Source: Nocardia crassostreae (lineage in GTDB: Bacteria; Actinomycetota; Actinomycetes; Mycobacteriales; Mycobacteriaceae). Taken from it: DNA of 64,000 nucleotides. Shown in pieces: positions 22,545 through 31,279 of the stretch. The notes beneath the pieces were generated by a model that saw nothing but the letters and a program-made list of their open reading frames with translations, did not search any database and was not told the DNA's origin. The number at the start of each line of letters is the position of its first letter. Positions within the stretch are counted from its first letter, which is position 1. The position numbers and the translations under genes were made by a program. Location of the stretch: NCBI RefSeq assembly GCF_001613405.1, contig NZ_BDCH01000027.1, positions 25,006-89,005 on the forward strand, read 5' to 3'.

Positions 22545-22850
22545 GGTTACCCTCTCGTGGCCAGCTGAATATCTCCCCGTGAGGCCAGACTATGGTTCGA
22601 GGCGCAGATGCGACAAGGTAGCGAAGTCCCCGCGTACCGGGCGGTCTGCGCCGCGAACAGCAGCTATGCGTGAACCCGTCGGTTTGTGACCAAGGACACG
22701 TTTTCCCGAGGCCCGCTTCTGATCAGAAACGGCCCCGAACCAGTTGCGCCGGTAACATCAGCCGCGGCGGAGCGGATCATCCCCGAAGGGATGTGGGGAC
22801 CTGCCGAACGGGGTGACTCGATTGCCCGCCCAGCCGATAGTGGAGAGTTG
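22545..22850. other. Intergenic region between the ALDH-like gene and the ABC operon
   Basis: About 306 nt separating divergent genes, which must hold both promoters. I see no RNA gene, no strong hairpin and no clear operator. The frame of the ABC ATPase stays open upstream to GTG 22686 (and on towards the divergent start), but nothing there looks like an ATPase domain, and no ribosome binding site precedes that GTG. Confidence 0.4.
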
Positions 22851-23855
22851 ATGCCCAGCGTGGACAAACCGGATTCGCAACCGGCCGACACCCAGCACAC
22901 GGGAAGCGAACCGGCGGTATATGTCGAAGACGTTCGCAAGTCCTTCGGCGATGTGCACGCGCTGCAGGGCATCAGCTTCACCGCCGACCGCGGGCGCGTG
23001 CTCGGCATCCTCGGACCCAATGGCGCGGGCAAGACCACCACGGTCAAGATTCTGTCGACCCTGCTGCGGCCGGACTCCGGCATCGCGCGGATCGCCGGGC
23101 ACGATGTGCGCAAGGATCCCGCCGCGGTGCGGCGGTCGATCATGATGACCGGGCAGTACGCGGCCCTCGACGAGAACCTCTCCGGGCGCGAGAACCTGGA
23201 ACTGTTCGGGCGGCTCATGGGCCTGGGACGCAAGGACGCCCGGCAGCGGGCCGACACCCTGCTCGAGGAGTTCGATCTCACCGGTGCGGGTCGGCGGGCG
23301 GTCCGGCACTACTCCGGCGGTATGCGGCGGCGCGTCGATATCGCGTGCGGACTGGTCGTCCGGCCCGAGGTGGTCTTCCTCGACGAGCCGACCACCGGTC
23401 TGGACCCGCGCAGCCGCCAGGGCGTATGGGATCTGGTCACCGCGCTCAAGAATCAGGGCATCACCGTCCTGCTGACCACGCAGTACCTCGAAGAGGCCGA
23501 TGTGCTCAGCGACAACATCATCGTCATCGACAAGGGCACCGTCATCGCCGAGGGCACCGCGGACGCCCTCAAAGAGAAGACCGGCGGCAGCTACTGCGAG
23601 ATCGTGCCGCTGGATCCGACGCACCTGAGCCAGGTCGCCGACGCGCTGGGTGATCTGGTGCCCGCCGCCGTGCTCGCGGAAATCGCTGGCAACGACCGGA
23701 TTTCGATTCCGGCGCCGGAGGGCGCGGCCACCCTGTCCGAGGCGCTGCGGCGGCTCGACGGCGCGGGCGTGCAACTCGCCGATATCGGGCTGCGGCGGCC
23801 CTCGCTCGACGATGTGTTCCTCTCGCTCACCGGACACTCCGGGGGTAAGGAATGA
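22851..23855 (+). CDS. DrrA-type ABC transporter ATP-binding protein
   Basis: Cytosolic ATPase of an ABC exporter in the daunorubicin-resistance (DrrA) family, 334 residues from ATG 22851, which has a GGAGAG site. Walker A is GPNGAGKTTT (55-64), the signature YSGGMRRR, Walker B VVFLDEPTTGLDP, followed by a switch His region replaced by TTQYLEEAD as is usual in this family, and a C-terminal DrrA extension. The stop overlaps the start of the first permease (ATGA), so the three genes are translationally coupled. Substrate unknown; relatives export antibiotics or complex lipids. Confidence 0.9.
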   Translation: MPSVDKPDSQPADTQHTGSEPAVYVEDVRKSFGDVHALQGISFTADRGRVLGILGPNGAGKTTTVKILSTLLRPDSGIARIAGHDVRKDPAAVRRSIMMTGQYAALDENLSGRENLELFGRLMGLGRKDARQRADTLLEEFDLTGAGRRAVRHYSGGMRRRVDIACGLVVRPEVVFLDEPTTGLDPRSRQGVWDLVTALKNQGITVLLTTQYLEEADVLSDNIIVIDKGTVIAEGTADALKEKTGGSYCEIVPLDPTHLSQVADALGDLVPAAVLAEIAGNDRISIPAPEGAATLSEALRRLDGAGVQLADIGLRRPSLDDVFLSLTGHSGGKE

Positions 23856-24664
23856 GTGCGCCCGCCGTCACGGCGGACCGGGATCTGTTCGCGGATGTCG
23901 GGCACGCCAAACCCTCCAGCTTCGCGCAGTGGCGGGCGCTGACCGGACGCATCGTCTGGGTCATGGCCACCAAGGGTGAGCTCATTGTCGCGGTCATCAC
24001 GCCGCTGGTGTTCACCCTCGGGTTCTATCTGCCGCTCAAATACGTCATGCAGTTCCGCGGTATCGACTACGCGCAGTTCGTCATGCCGATCATCGTGCTG
24101 CAGACCATGTCCTTCACCATGATGTCGAATGCGCAGCTGGCGGCGTTCGAGGCCATGACCGGACTGAATACGCGCATGCAGACCATGCCCATCGGGAAAC
24201 TGGTGCCGCTGCTGTCGCGGGTGAGCGCCGGGCTGGTGCGGTCGGTGGTCTCGCTCATCGCGGCCATCGGCTGGGGACACATGATCGGCTTCAGATTCGA
24301 GGCGGGCTGGGGGCAGGCGTTCCTGTTCTGCGGGTTCTCCCTCGCCGTCGGCACGGTGCTGGCGCTGGGCGCGGATGCGCTCGGCTCGCTGACCAAGAGT
24401 CCCGAATCCCTGAGTCAGGCTTTGACATTGCCGACGCTGATATTCGGCATGCTGTCGTGCGGGTTCGTGCCGGAATCCGGATTCCCGATGTGGATTCGGC
24501 CGTTCGTGCGCAATCAGCCGATTTCGCAATTCTCCTTCGCGCTGCGGGATATGGCGGCGGGCGGGGTGACCTGGCAGGTGCTGTGGGTGCCCCTGGTGTG
24601 GTTGGTCGGGCTCGCGGTCGTCTTCGCGCCGCTGGCGGTATGGGCGGGTGTGAGGCGGTCATGA
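23852..24664 (+). CDS. DrrB-type ABC-2 transporter permease
   Basis: Integral membrane half-permease, 270 residues, with about six hydrophobic segments (for example LIVAVITPLVFTLGFYLPL and VVFAPLAVW) and the ABC-2 family pattern. It starts inside the ATPase stop and its own stop overlaps the next permease by four bases. Together with the neighbours it should form a heterodimeric exporter of unknown substrate. Confidence 0.87.
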   Translation: MSAPAVTADRDLFADVGHAKPSSFAQWRALTGRIVWVMATKGELIVAVITPLVFTLGFYLPLKYVMQFRGIDYAQFVMPIIVLQTMSFTMMSNAQLAAFEAMTGLNTRMQTMPIGKLVPLLSRVSAGLVRSVVSLIAAIGWGHMIGFRFEAGWGQAFLFCGFSLAVGTVLALGADALGSLTKSPESLSQALTLPTLIFGMLSCGFVPESGFPMWIRPFVRNQPISQFSFALRDMAAGGVTWQVLWVPLVWLVGLAVVFAPLAVWAGVRRS

Positions 24665-25518
24665 GTTCTGTCATCGAGACACCGGCCCAGGATTCCTGGG
24701 CGGGGCATCAGCCGCTGCCGCAGGTGAAGCCGCGGTCGGAGAAAGCGCTGTCGATCTGGCTGGAGCAGAGCCTCATCCAGTGCAAGCGACTGCTCATCGG
24801 GTGGGCGCGCGATCCTGCGACCACCATTCAGACGCTCGCCTATCCGGCGGCCACGCTGCTCATGTTCCGTGTGGTGCTGGGCGATTCGATCACCACGGCC
24901 ACCGGAATGCCCAGCATCTACGGCACCACGCCGATGGTCATGCTGGTGGCGGCCATGTCCGGCGCGGTGGTGAGCGCGCTCGGCTTCAAGACCGAGAAGG
25001 CGACGGGGCTGCTCGGGCGGTTCTGGACCATGCCCGTGCACCGCGCGGCCGGGCTCACCGGGCGGCTCATGGCCGAGGCGGTGCGCATTCTGATCACCTC
25101 GTTGTTCGTGCTCGCCGTCGGCGTCTGCCTGGGCTTCAAATTCTGGTACGGGCCGCTCGCTTCCATTGCCATGCTCGGTATTCCGATCCTGTTCGGCATC
25201 GGGTTCGCGGTCATGGCGACGGCGCTGGCGACATTCTCCGAGGGCGTGATGCTGGTGAGCATCATCAGCATCATCAATACGCTGCTGATGTTCTTCAACT
25301 CCGGATTCGTGCCGGTGTTCGCGTATCCGGTGTGGTTGCAGTCGACGGTGGAGAACCAGCCCATGAGTACCGCCATCGATGCCATGCGCGGGCTGGCCTA
25401 CGACGGGCCGATCGCGACGCCGCTGTTGAAGACGGTGGCGTGGACGGTCGGGATGATCGTGATTTTCGCGTACCCGGCGATTCGCGGATACCGGAAGGCG
25501 GCCGAGACCGGGGCCTAA
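24661..25518 (+). CDS. DrrC-type ABC-2 transporter permease
   Basis: Second membrane half-permease of the exporter, 285 residues. A hydrophilic N-terminus of about 45 residues precedes the hydrophobic segments (TIQTLAYPAATLLMFRVVL, MVMLVAAMSGAVVSAL, SLFVLAVGVCLGF, and others). The conserved ABC-2 stretch NTLLMFFNSGFVPVFAYP and NQPMSTAIDAMR are typical of Drr-like proteins. ATG 24661 overlaps the preceding stop. Confidence 0.87.
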   Translation: MSSVIETPAQDSWAGHQPLPQVKPRSEKALSIWLEQSLIQCKRLLIGWARDPATTIQTLAYPAATLLMFRVVLGDSITTATGMPSIYGTTPMVMLVAAMSGAVVSALGFKTEKATGLLGRFWTMPVHRAAGLTGRLMAEAVRILITSLFVLAVGVCLGFKFWYGPLASIAMLGIPILFGIGFAVMATALATFSEGVMLVSIISIINTLLMFFNSGFVPVFAYPVWLQSTVENQPMSTAIDAMRGLAYDGPIATPLLKTVAWTVGMIVIFAYPAIRGYRKAAETGA

Positions 25519-25596
25519 CCCCGCACCATCTGCGAGCTATGGGCTATTTGCGGTGTCGCAGAATGGGTATGGCGCGCGTCACGATAGGGTAGGCGC

Positions 25597-26622
25597 ATGG
25601 CTTACCTGGTTACCGGGGCAATTGGGTTCATCGGTCGGTTTCTGGTCCCCGAACTTCTGAAGCGTGACGGCGATATCCATGTCCTGGTCCGGCCGGGCGA
25701 GGATTCGGTACTGCGCTTCAACCGCTGCATGCGGGCGTGGGACGCACCCGGACGGGTGCGCCCCGTTCGCGGCGATCTCAGCGCACCCGGACTCGGGGTC
25801 GACCCGGCCTGGATCGAGCCGCAGCGGGGGTCGATCGACCACATCGTCCATTTGGCGGCGGGCTACGACTCGGTGCCGCCCGGCGGCGGGACCCGGCGGG
25901 TCACCGAACTCGCCGCCGCGCTGGAAGCGGGCCAACTGCACCACGTTTCGACGGCGCAGGTCGCCGGGAACTTCGAGGGCGCGTTCACCGAGAACATGTT
26001 CGATGTCGGGCAGCTGCTGCCGACCTCCTACCAGCGCGCCATGCTGAAGGCCGAACAGGTCGTGCGGGAATCCGGCGTGCCCTGGCGGATCTACCGGCCG
26101 TCCATCGTCATCGGGCACTCCCGCACCGGTGAGATCGACCGCATCGACGGGCCCTACTACTTCTTCCGGCTGCTGCGCATGGCCGCCCAGCTGCCGCGCA
26201 TCCTGCCCGTCGTCGCGCCGAAGCTGGGCGAAACCAATATCGTCCCCGTGGATTTCGTGGCGCGGGCGCTGGATCACATCGCTCATCAGCCCGATGCCGA
26301 CCAGACCACCTATCACCTGGTCGATCCGCGGCGTCAGACCGTCGCCGAGGTCTTCAACCTGTTCGCCGACGAGGCGGGGGCGCCGCATCTGGTCGAGGTC
26401 ATGCCCAAGCAGACCCTCGATATGACACTGCGCGTGCCCGGTATGGGCTGGGCGCTGCGACAGGTGGGGCTGCCGATGGATGTTATCGAGCACAGCGAGT
26501 TCACCTGCCGCTTCGACTCCCGCCATACCGGTGCGGTGCTGGCGGGCAGCGATATCAAGGTGCCGCCGCTGGCCGGGTACGCGCCCGTCATCTGGAAGTA
26601 CTGGATCGAGAACTGGGTGTAG
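25597..26622 (+). CDS. Extended SDR / NAD-dependent epimerase-type protein
   Basis: A 341-residue Rossmann protein with the dinucleotide motif TGAIGFIG at the start, HLAAGYDS and HVSTAQVAG. It resembles the NAD-binding domain of actinobacterial fatty acyl-CoA reductases and thioester reductases. Around the catalytic site the sequence is SYQRAMLKAEQ: in the ungapped alignment I prefer, Tyr145 is followed at +4 by Met149 instead of the usual Lys, with Lys151 two residues later. It stands alone 78 nt after the ABC operon and converges with the lycopene cyclase-like gene. Substrate unknown. Confidence 0.8.
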   Translation: MAYLVTGAIGFIGRFLVPELLKRDGDIHVLVRPGEDSVLRFNRCMRAWDAPGRVRPVRGDLSAPGLGVDPAWIEPQRGSIDHIVHLAAGYDSVPPGGGTRRVTELAAALEAGQLHHVSTAQVAGNFEGAFTENMFDVGQLLPTSYQRAMLKAEQVVRESGVPWRIYRPSIVIGHSRTGEIDRIDGPYYFFRLLRMAAQLPRILPVVAPKLGETNIVPVDFVARALDHIAHQPDADQTTYHLVDPRRQTVAEVFNLFADEAGAPHLVEVMPKQTLDMTLRVPGMGWALRQVGLPMDVIEHSEFTCRFDSRHTGAVLAGSDIKVPPLAGYAPVIWKYWIENWV

Positions 26623-26626
26623 TCGC

Positions 26627-27850
26627 TCAGGGGGCGGGGGAGTCCTCGTGATCGGGGACCTCCCGGCGGCTGCCCGGCTCCGGACGCCCGAAATCCCAAT
26701 CCACCCAGCGATTCCGGTTGGTCCACCCCACCAGGTCGTACCGCCACCGGAACGGCCAGGTCGTCGCGACCGTCATGAACAGCGCCGAGCCCAGCGCGGT
26801 GTAATCGTCGTGTGCCGACAGCAGCGCCCGCTGCTGTCGCGGCGGCCGGGTGAAGAACGCGTCGAACATAGCGATCGACTGATCGGTCGTGAGCCGCCCC
26901 AGCCCGTACACCCCGCGCATGCGCATCCAGTAGACCAGCCGCGCCTGCCAGGGCCACATGGCCGCGATCGGATCCGCGCCCGCGCGGAGCGCGCCGATCG
27001 CGATATCGGCCAGCGACAGTGAATCCGCCACACAGTATCCGGTGATCGGATGCATCATCCCGCCCCGCGAACCGTACGGAATCACCTGCCCGAGACCGGC
27101 TTTCGGCGGCATATCGTCGAGCGGATAGTGCGCCGCCTCGGTAGGCTCGTCACCCTTCAGTCGAATCCCATGCGCCGCAAGCCGATTCAATGTCCGTCTG
27201 CGCAGCTCGTGCTGCGGCATCCCGCCCCGCAGCCCCAGGCTCGTCTCCTCGAAAATGACCGTCCCGTCCCCGAGCGGCACCGCGTAGAGAAACGACGGCG
27301 GCTCATCCGGCCCCGCCCCGTTCTCCGCCCGCCAATCCAGCATGAGCCCCTCGCCCGGCGTCACCATGGGCGCGGCAATATCCTCATCCACGAAAATCCC
27401 ATGCGCACTGGCACTCCGCCGCTTCCCCGGCGAAGCCTGCCCCCGTGTATCGAACACCGCCGCAGCCCGGACCTCGGTCCCATCGGCCAGTTCCACCCGA
27501 TGCGCCTCGACCGTGCGCGCCCGCCCCGCGATCACCGTGGCGTCATCCAATGGCAGCGCATCCCGCAGTCCTTGCTTCGACAGCACACAATAGGGCCGCG
27601 GAATCCGATGCTCCTGCTTGGTCCACACCGCGGGCCGCTCGATCCGGCTGGCGATCGCACTGTGCGGCAACCACTCCGGCAGCTCGTCCACCCAGCACGA
27701 ATAGGTCGGTCCCCACGGCCGCTCGGGCCGGGGATCCACCGCCACCACCCGCAATCCGGCCACCATCGCCCGATGTGCCAGGGCTCGCCCCGTCGGTCCG
27801 AGCCCCACCACACACACGTCGGCAGCGCTGCCAACCTCCCGGCCACTCAT
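26627..27850 (-). CDS. Lycopene cyclase-family FAD-dependent protein
   Basis: A 407-residue flavoprotein of the CrtY lycopene cyclase family. The N-terminal dinucleotide motif is VVGLGPTGRALAHRA, followed by the family stretch WGPTYSCWVDELP; downstream are FEETSL and GMMHPITGYCVADSL, both characteristic of CrtY. The enzyme closes the ends of linear carotenes to beta-ionone rings. ATG 27850 is preceded by only a weak ribosome binding site. No phytoene synthase or desaturase gene is near, so the substrate must come from elsewhere or the activity has shifted. Confidence 0.82.
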   Translation of the reverse strand: MSGREVGSAADVCVVGLGPTGRALAHRAMVAGLRVVAVDPRPERPWGPTYSCWVDELPEWLPHSAIASRIERPAVWTKQEHRIPRPYCVLSKQGLRDALPLDDATVIAGRARTVEAHRVELADGTEVRAAAVFDTRGQASPGKRRSASAHGIFVDEDIAAPMVTPGEGLMLDWRAENGAGPDEPPSFLYAVPLGDGTVIFEETSLGLRGGMPQHELRRRTLNRLAAHGIRLKGDEPTEAAHYPLDDMPPKAGLGQVIPYGSRGGMMHPITGYCVADSLSLADIAIGALRAGADPIAAMWPWQARLVYWMRMRGVYGLGRLTTDQSIAMFDAFFTRPPRQQRALLSAHDDYTALGSALFMTVATTWPFRWRYDLVGWTNRNRWVDWDFGRPEPGSRREVPDHEDSPAP

Positions 27851-27968
27851 ACCCGCATTCAAACAGCCGGTTTTCCTCCCCGCCAGCCCCCACCCCGTCT
27901 CACCGGTCGTGATCCATACGCTCCTGCTATCGTGCAAACTTCGAGCAATCATCCGATTCGGGGGCCCG

Positions 27969-28307
27969 ATGCGGAACGACAGCGATCCACTGGAACGCCG
28001 AACAACCCAACTCGCCGAGGCGCTGACCACCGCCCGTTCGCGCTCCCAATCCCGCAGCGGCCTGCTGTGGGTCGAGGCCTGCGCCGACGGCGACCTCACC
28101 ATTCGCATCGACGACCACGCCCTCTCCCTCGGCGGCGACGAACTGAGCCGCCAACTCACCGCCCTCGCGGCACGGGCTCTCGCCGACGCCCGAGAACAGG
28201 CCCGCACCGCCCTGACCGAATTCCGCGCCGACCCGCACTTCGACGCCACGGTCGGCGCGATCCGCGACGCCATGAACAACCCCCTACCCCAGCAATCGGC
28301 TGGCTGA
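27969..28307 (+). CDS. YbaB/EbfC-like small protein (EspL-type)
   Basis: A 112-residue, charged, probably helical protein with a central beta stretch (LLWVEACADGDLTIRIDDHAL) as in the YbaB/EbfC fold. Proteins of this fold commonly accompany ESX secretion and EspC-like genes in mycobacteria and nocardiae (EspL being the best known). ATG 27969 is the first gene of a five-gene set in which all later genes overlap or nearly touch. It is 118 nt from the divergent lycopene cyclase-like gene, so the operon promoter should lie there. Family assignment is by pattern only. Confidence 0.6.
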   Translation: MRNDSDPLERRTTQLAEALTTARSRSQSRSGLLWVEACADGDLTIRIDDHALSLGGDELSRQLTALAARALADAREQARTALTEFRADPHFDATVGAIRDAMNNPLPQQSAG

Positions 28308-28311
28308 ACCC

Positions 28312-28653
28312 ATGGGCAGCCGACTAGCCGAATCCCTGAGCATCGACCAGGCCGACGCTCTAGCCCTCGCCACGTCCATGCGCACCCACGGCACCGACCT
28401 CGCGACCGCCGCCCCCGACGGCAACCCCATCGGCCACGCCACCCCCGCCGTCCAATCCGGCTTCGCGGGCTTCCGTCTCGGCAGCGTCTGCGCCTCCCGC
28501 TTCCGCGACACCGCCGACGCCTTCAAGTCCGTAGGCCAAGCCCTGGAGAAAATCGGCAACAACACCGTCCTCTGCGTGGACGCCTTCCACCACACCGACC
28601 ACGCCGTCCGCCTCGACATCGTCTCGGCAACAACCCATCTCCCCAAGCCATGA
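28312..28653 (+). CDS. EspC-like type VII secretion target protein
   Basis: A 113-residue, mostly helical protein without a signal peptide. Helices broken by a central Gly-rich turn (SGFAGFRLGS), a helix DTADAFKSVGQALEKIGNNTV and a terminal DAFHHTD match the EspC/ESX-associated pattern (an LxxxA-rich helical hairpin ending in tA..Y..xD). It is 4 nt after the YbaB-like gene, and its stop overlaps the start of the hydrolase gene (ATGA), so it may be the partner or chaperone that guides the large protein to a type VII machine. This is inference. Confidence 0.55.
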   Translation: MGSRLAESLSIDQADALALATSMRTHGTDLATAAPDGNPIGHATPAVQSGFAGFRLGSVCASRFRDTADAFKSVGQALEKIGNNTVLCVDAFHHTDHAVRLDIVSATTHLPKP

Positions 28654-30356
28654 CCGCCCCCGCGACGAAGTCCCAGGCGTACAACATCCAGCCGGACTCC
28701 CTCACCCCCCAAATCAAGGAGTGGACAACCCTCCGCGACTCCCTCCAACTCGCCCTGGACCAAGCCGCCCGCGACTACGAAGCCTCCACCACCTACTGGA
28801 TCGGCGCAGCAGGCGACCGCGCCCGCACCGCCACCACCGAAACCGTCACAACCTCCCGCAAGGCGGTCGACGCCCTCACCACCGCCGTCACCGCGGCCAC
28901 CACCGGCCAATCCAAAATCGCCACCGCCAAACAGGTCACCACCGCCGCCATAGACCTGACCGAACAACAAAAGTTCAAGGTCGCCGAAGACGGCACCGTC
29001 ACCGCCCCCGACGCCCGCCTCTCCCTCCCCGCCGACGCCACCCCCGCCGAAATCACCACGGCCCAAGCCGCTCTCGACGACCGAGCCAAGAACTTCCACG
29101 AAACCCCGATCAAACGAGCCCTCGCCGGTCTCGGACAAATAATCGAAAACACCACCGCCTCCATAGACGCCGCCTTCCAACCCCTCGGCGACGTGAAGAC
29201 CCTCCCGGCAGGCCTCCCCGTCAAACTCGGCGAACGCAGCCGCCAAGTCCAAGACATCCTCGACGGCAAATCACAGCTCCCCACCGACCCGAAGGAATTC
29301 CACGACTACTGGACAACCCTCTCCGACGAAGACAAGAACGCCCTCTGGCTCCACGACCAATACCTGGGTACCAGCAAGGAGGCCGACTCCTGGCTGGCGA
29401 CGCGACCCGGCTTCGGCGAATGGAAAGCCCGCCTGGACGCCGCGGAATTCCGCGTCGGCACACACGACGATCTGAGCAAAATCAAGGAAGTCATCAGCGA
29501 TCCGAAGCATACCGGCCGATTGCTACTGCACTTGGACAGCGTGACAGGGGATCGAGTGCACACGGTTGTCGCGGACGGCAACCCCGACAAGGCCAGCCAC
29601 ATCACCACTTATGTCCCCGGCACCGGATCCGAACCATCGAAAATGGGGGCGGATATGGGGCGCTTGGACGCCATGAGCCGTCAGGCGCGCTGGGCGGGAG
29701 CGGAGAATCCGGTATCCATCGCATGGTTCGGGTATGACGCGCCGCAGACCGTCCTGTACGACGCGACACAGCGTGATTTCGCCGATGCCGCGGCTCCCGC
29801 GCTGGACAGATTTCAGGAAGGTCTACGCGTCACCCACGAGGGAGATCCTTCTCGGAACACCGTTCTCGGCCACAGCTACGGCACCACCGTCGTCGGCGAT
29901 GCCGCCTCGCACGGGAGAACGCTGAATGCGGACGCGGTCGTCCTGGTCGCCAGTCCTGGAACCACCGTCGACCATGCCGCGGACTTCAGCCTGACCGGCG
30001 TTCCGGATGGTCAGGAGTATCAGCACGTTTTCGCGACGAAGGCGGCGAACGACCCGGTTCCGTTGTATCCGCATATCGCCGGGCTCGGCTACAGCGATGA
30101 TTACGGTCCCGATCCGACCGAGGCGGACTTCGGGGCTCAGGTCTTCACATCCGACCCCGGCACCGCCAGTCCGGTGTTGCCGGTGGCCGCGGAGGTCGTG
30201 TCGCAGGTGATCCCGTTGCCCGCCAGATTGCTGGTCGGCGAGGCGACGCCCTACAGCTTCGACGCCCATAGCGAGTACTGGGAGATGGACTCCAGATCGC
30301 TGAAGAACATGGGCTACATCATCACTGGAACTCTGGCAGAGGTGGACTACGAATGA
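28650..30356 (+). CDS. DUF1023-type alpha/beta hydrolase with ESX-like helical N-terminus; candidate type VII effector
   Basis: A 568-residue protein with two parts. Residues 1-about 230 are Ala/Thr-rich helices (EWTTLRDSLQLALDQAARDY, a WIGAAGDRA segment like a WxG turn, then a long coiled stretch), resembling ESX substrates. Residues about 290-568 are a DUF1023 alpha/beta hydrolase with nucleophile elbow GHSYGTT (Ser409), a likely acid in NDPV (Asp468) and His540 in DAHSEY, so the triad looks intact. No Sec signal is present, which fits type VII export. The following two genes encode surface proteins and overlap in ATGA/GTGA fashion. Substrate (lipid, peptide or cell-wall ester) unknown. Confidence 0.75.
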   Translation: MTAPATKSQAYNIQPDSLTPQIKEWTTLRDSLQLALDQAARDYEASTTYWIGAAGDRARTATTETVTTSRKAVDALTTAVTAATTGQSKIATAKQVTTAAIDLTEQQKFKVAEDGTVTAPDARLSLPADATPAEITTAQAALDDRAKNFHETPIKRALAGLGQIIENTTASIDAAFQPLGDVKTLPAGLPVKLGERSRQVQDILDGKSQLPTDPKEFHDYWTTLSDEDKNALWLHDQYLGTSKEADSWLATRPGFGEWKARLDAAEFRVGTHDDLSKIKEVISDPKHTGRLLLHLDSVTGDRVHTVVADGNPDKASHITTYVPGTGSEPSKMGADMGRLDAMSRQARWAGAENPVSIAWFGYDAPQTVLYDATQRDFADAAAPALDRFQEGLRVTHEGDPSRNTVLGHSYGTTVVGDAASHGRTLNADAVVLVASPGTTVDHAADFSLTGVPDGQEYQHVFATKAANDPVPLYPHIAGLGYSDDYGPDPTEADFGAQVFTSDPGTASPVLPVAAEVVSQVIPLPARLLVGEATPYSFDAHSEYWEMDSRSLKNMGYIITGTLAEVDYE

Positions 30357-30898
30357 TCGGTGTGCGATTGGCTGTTCTCGGCGCTGTCGTATTGATCGCG
30401 GCGGGGTGCACCTCGAACGAAGGAGCCAAGGTGGACGAATCGTTGACCGGTCGGCGGGCGCAGCAGCGAATCTACGAGCTCATGACCGAGACTCTGCGAG
30501 GACTGCCGCCCGGCGCCGTGTTGTCCAAGACGCCGGACAGCCCGCTACTGGGCAAGGACACCAATCTCTACCCGATCGCGGTGCCTTGCTGGAGCGGAAA
30601 TTCGCAGTCGGAAGGTCCGCACTATCTGAGCATCGGCTACTGGATCACCGGCCTCCCGCAGGGCGCTGCCGCTGAATACTTCGACAAGATCTCGAAGATC
30701 TGGCAGGACCGAGGCTGGCGCGAAACGGATTCGAGCCGACTGGTGTTCGTCGCGGAAACCGAAGACGGCTACGGGCTGCACCTCCAGAACGCCGATAAGG
30801 GTGACGGATCCCTGAGCCTCACCGGCACCTCGCCCTGCATCCCCCAATCGGCCCTTGAACCCCTCGACCCCGACCCAACCGAGATCAACGCGCTGTGA
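30353..30898 (+). CDS. Small lipoprotein of unknown function in the hydrolase operon
   Basis: 181 residues with a classical signal peptide and lipobox (VVLIAAGC), so the mature protein of about 160 residues would sit on the outside of the membrane. I do not recognise a family. Two further Cys residues (VPCWSG and SPCIPQ) could form a disulphide. ATG 30353 overlaps the stop of the hydrolase gene. Its position right behind a putative exported enzyme suggests an immunity or anchoring partner, which is inference only. Confidence 0.7.
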   Translation: MIGVRLAVLGAVVLIAAGCTSNEGAKVDESLTGRRAQQRIYELMTETLRGLPPGAVLSKTPDSPLLGKDTNLYPIAVPCWSGNSQSEGPHYLSIGYWITGLPQGAAAEYFDKISKIWQDRGWRETDSSRLVFVAETEDGYGLHLQNADKGDGSLSLTGTSPCIPQSALEPLDPDPTEINAL

Positions 30899-31257
30899 GC
30901 GACTGGTCGGACTGGGATTCGTTTCCCGCGAACTCCAATTCTGTTGTGCGGGACGCGAAGCGGGACTGGTGGATGCCGCCCGCCATCTCGACGGCGCTGA
31001 TGGCGGTGGTCTTCCTCGTGGCCTTCGTGATGTGGGTGTGGCATTCCGCCGCCGTGGATATGTGCCCCGGCGAGGACCGGTGCCCGGAGGCGGAAGCTCG
31101 CGTCGACACCGCAGGCGATCTGCTGTTCGCAGCTCTGCTGGTGACGGTCTTCCAGTGGACCGTCGCCTACGTCTCGCCGCGGTGGCTGCGAATCATCCTG
31201 GCGCTGACCCCGTTCGTTCTCGGAGTAGCCGCGATCACGGTCCTGCTGACCGCATAG
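30895..31257 (+). CDS. Small membrane protein, three predicted TM segments
   Basis: 120 residues, not recognised. An acidic/aromatic N-terminus (MSDWSDWDSF) is followed by hydrophobic segments at about 29-52, 76-94 and 99-119. Between the first two lies an extracellular-looking loop with two Cys (DMCPGEDRCPEAE). The GTG start at 30895 overlaps the preceding stop (GTGA), so it is coupled to the lipoprotein and completes the five-gene unit. Confidence 0.65.
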   Translation: MSDWSDWDSFPANSNSVVRDAKRDWWMPPAISTALMAVVFLVAFVMWVWHSAAVDMCPGEDRCPEAEARVDTAGDLLFAALLVTVFQWTVAYVSPRWLRIILALTPFVLGVAAITVLLTA

Positions 31258-31279
31258 CCGATCGCGTTGCAGCCGAGCG

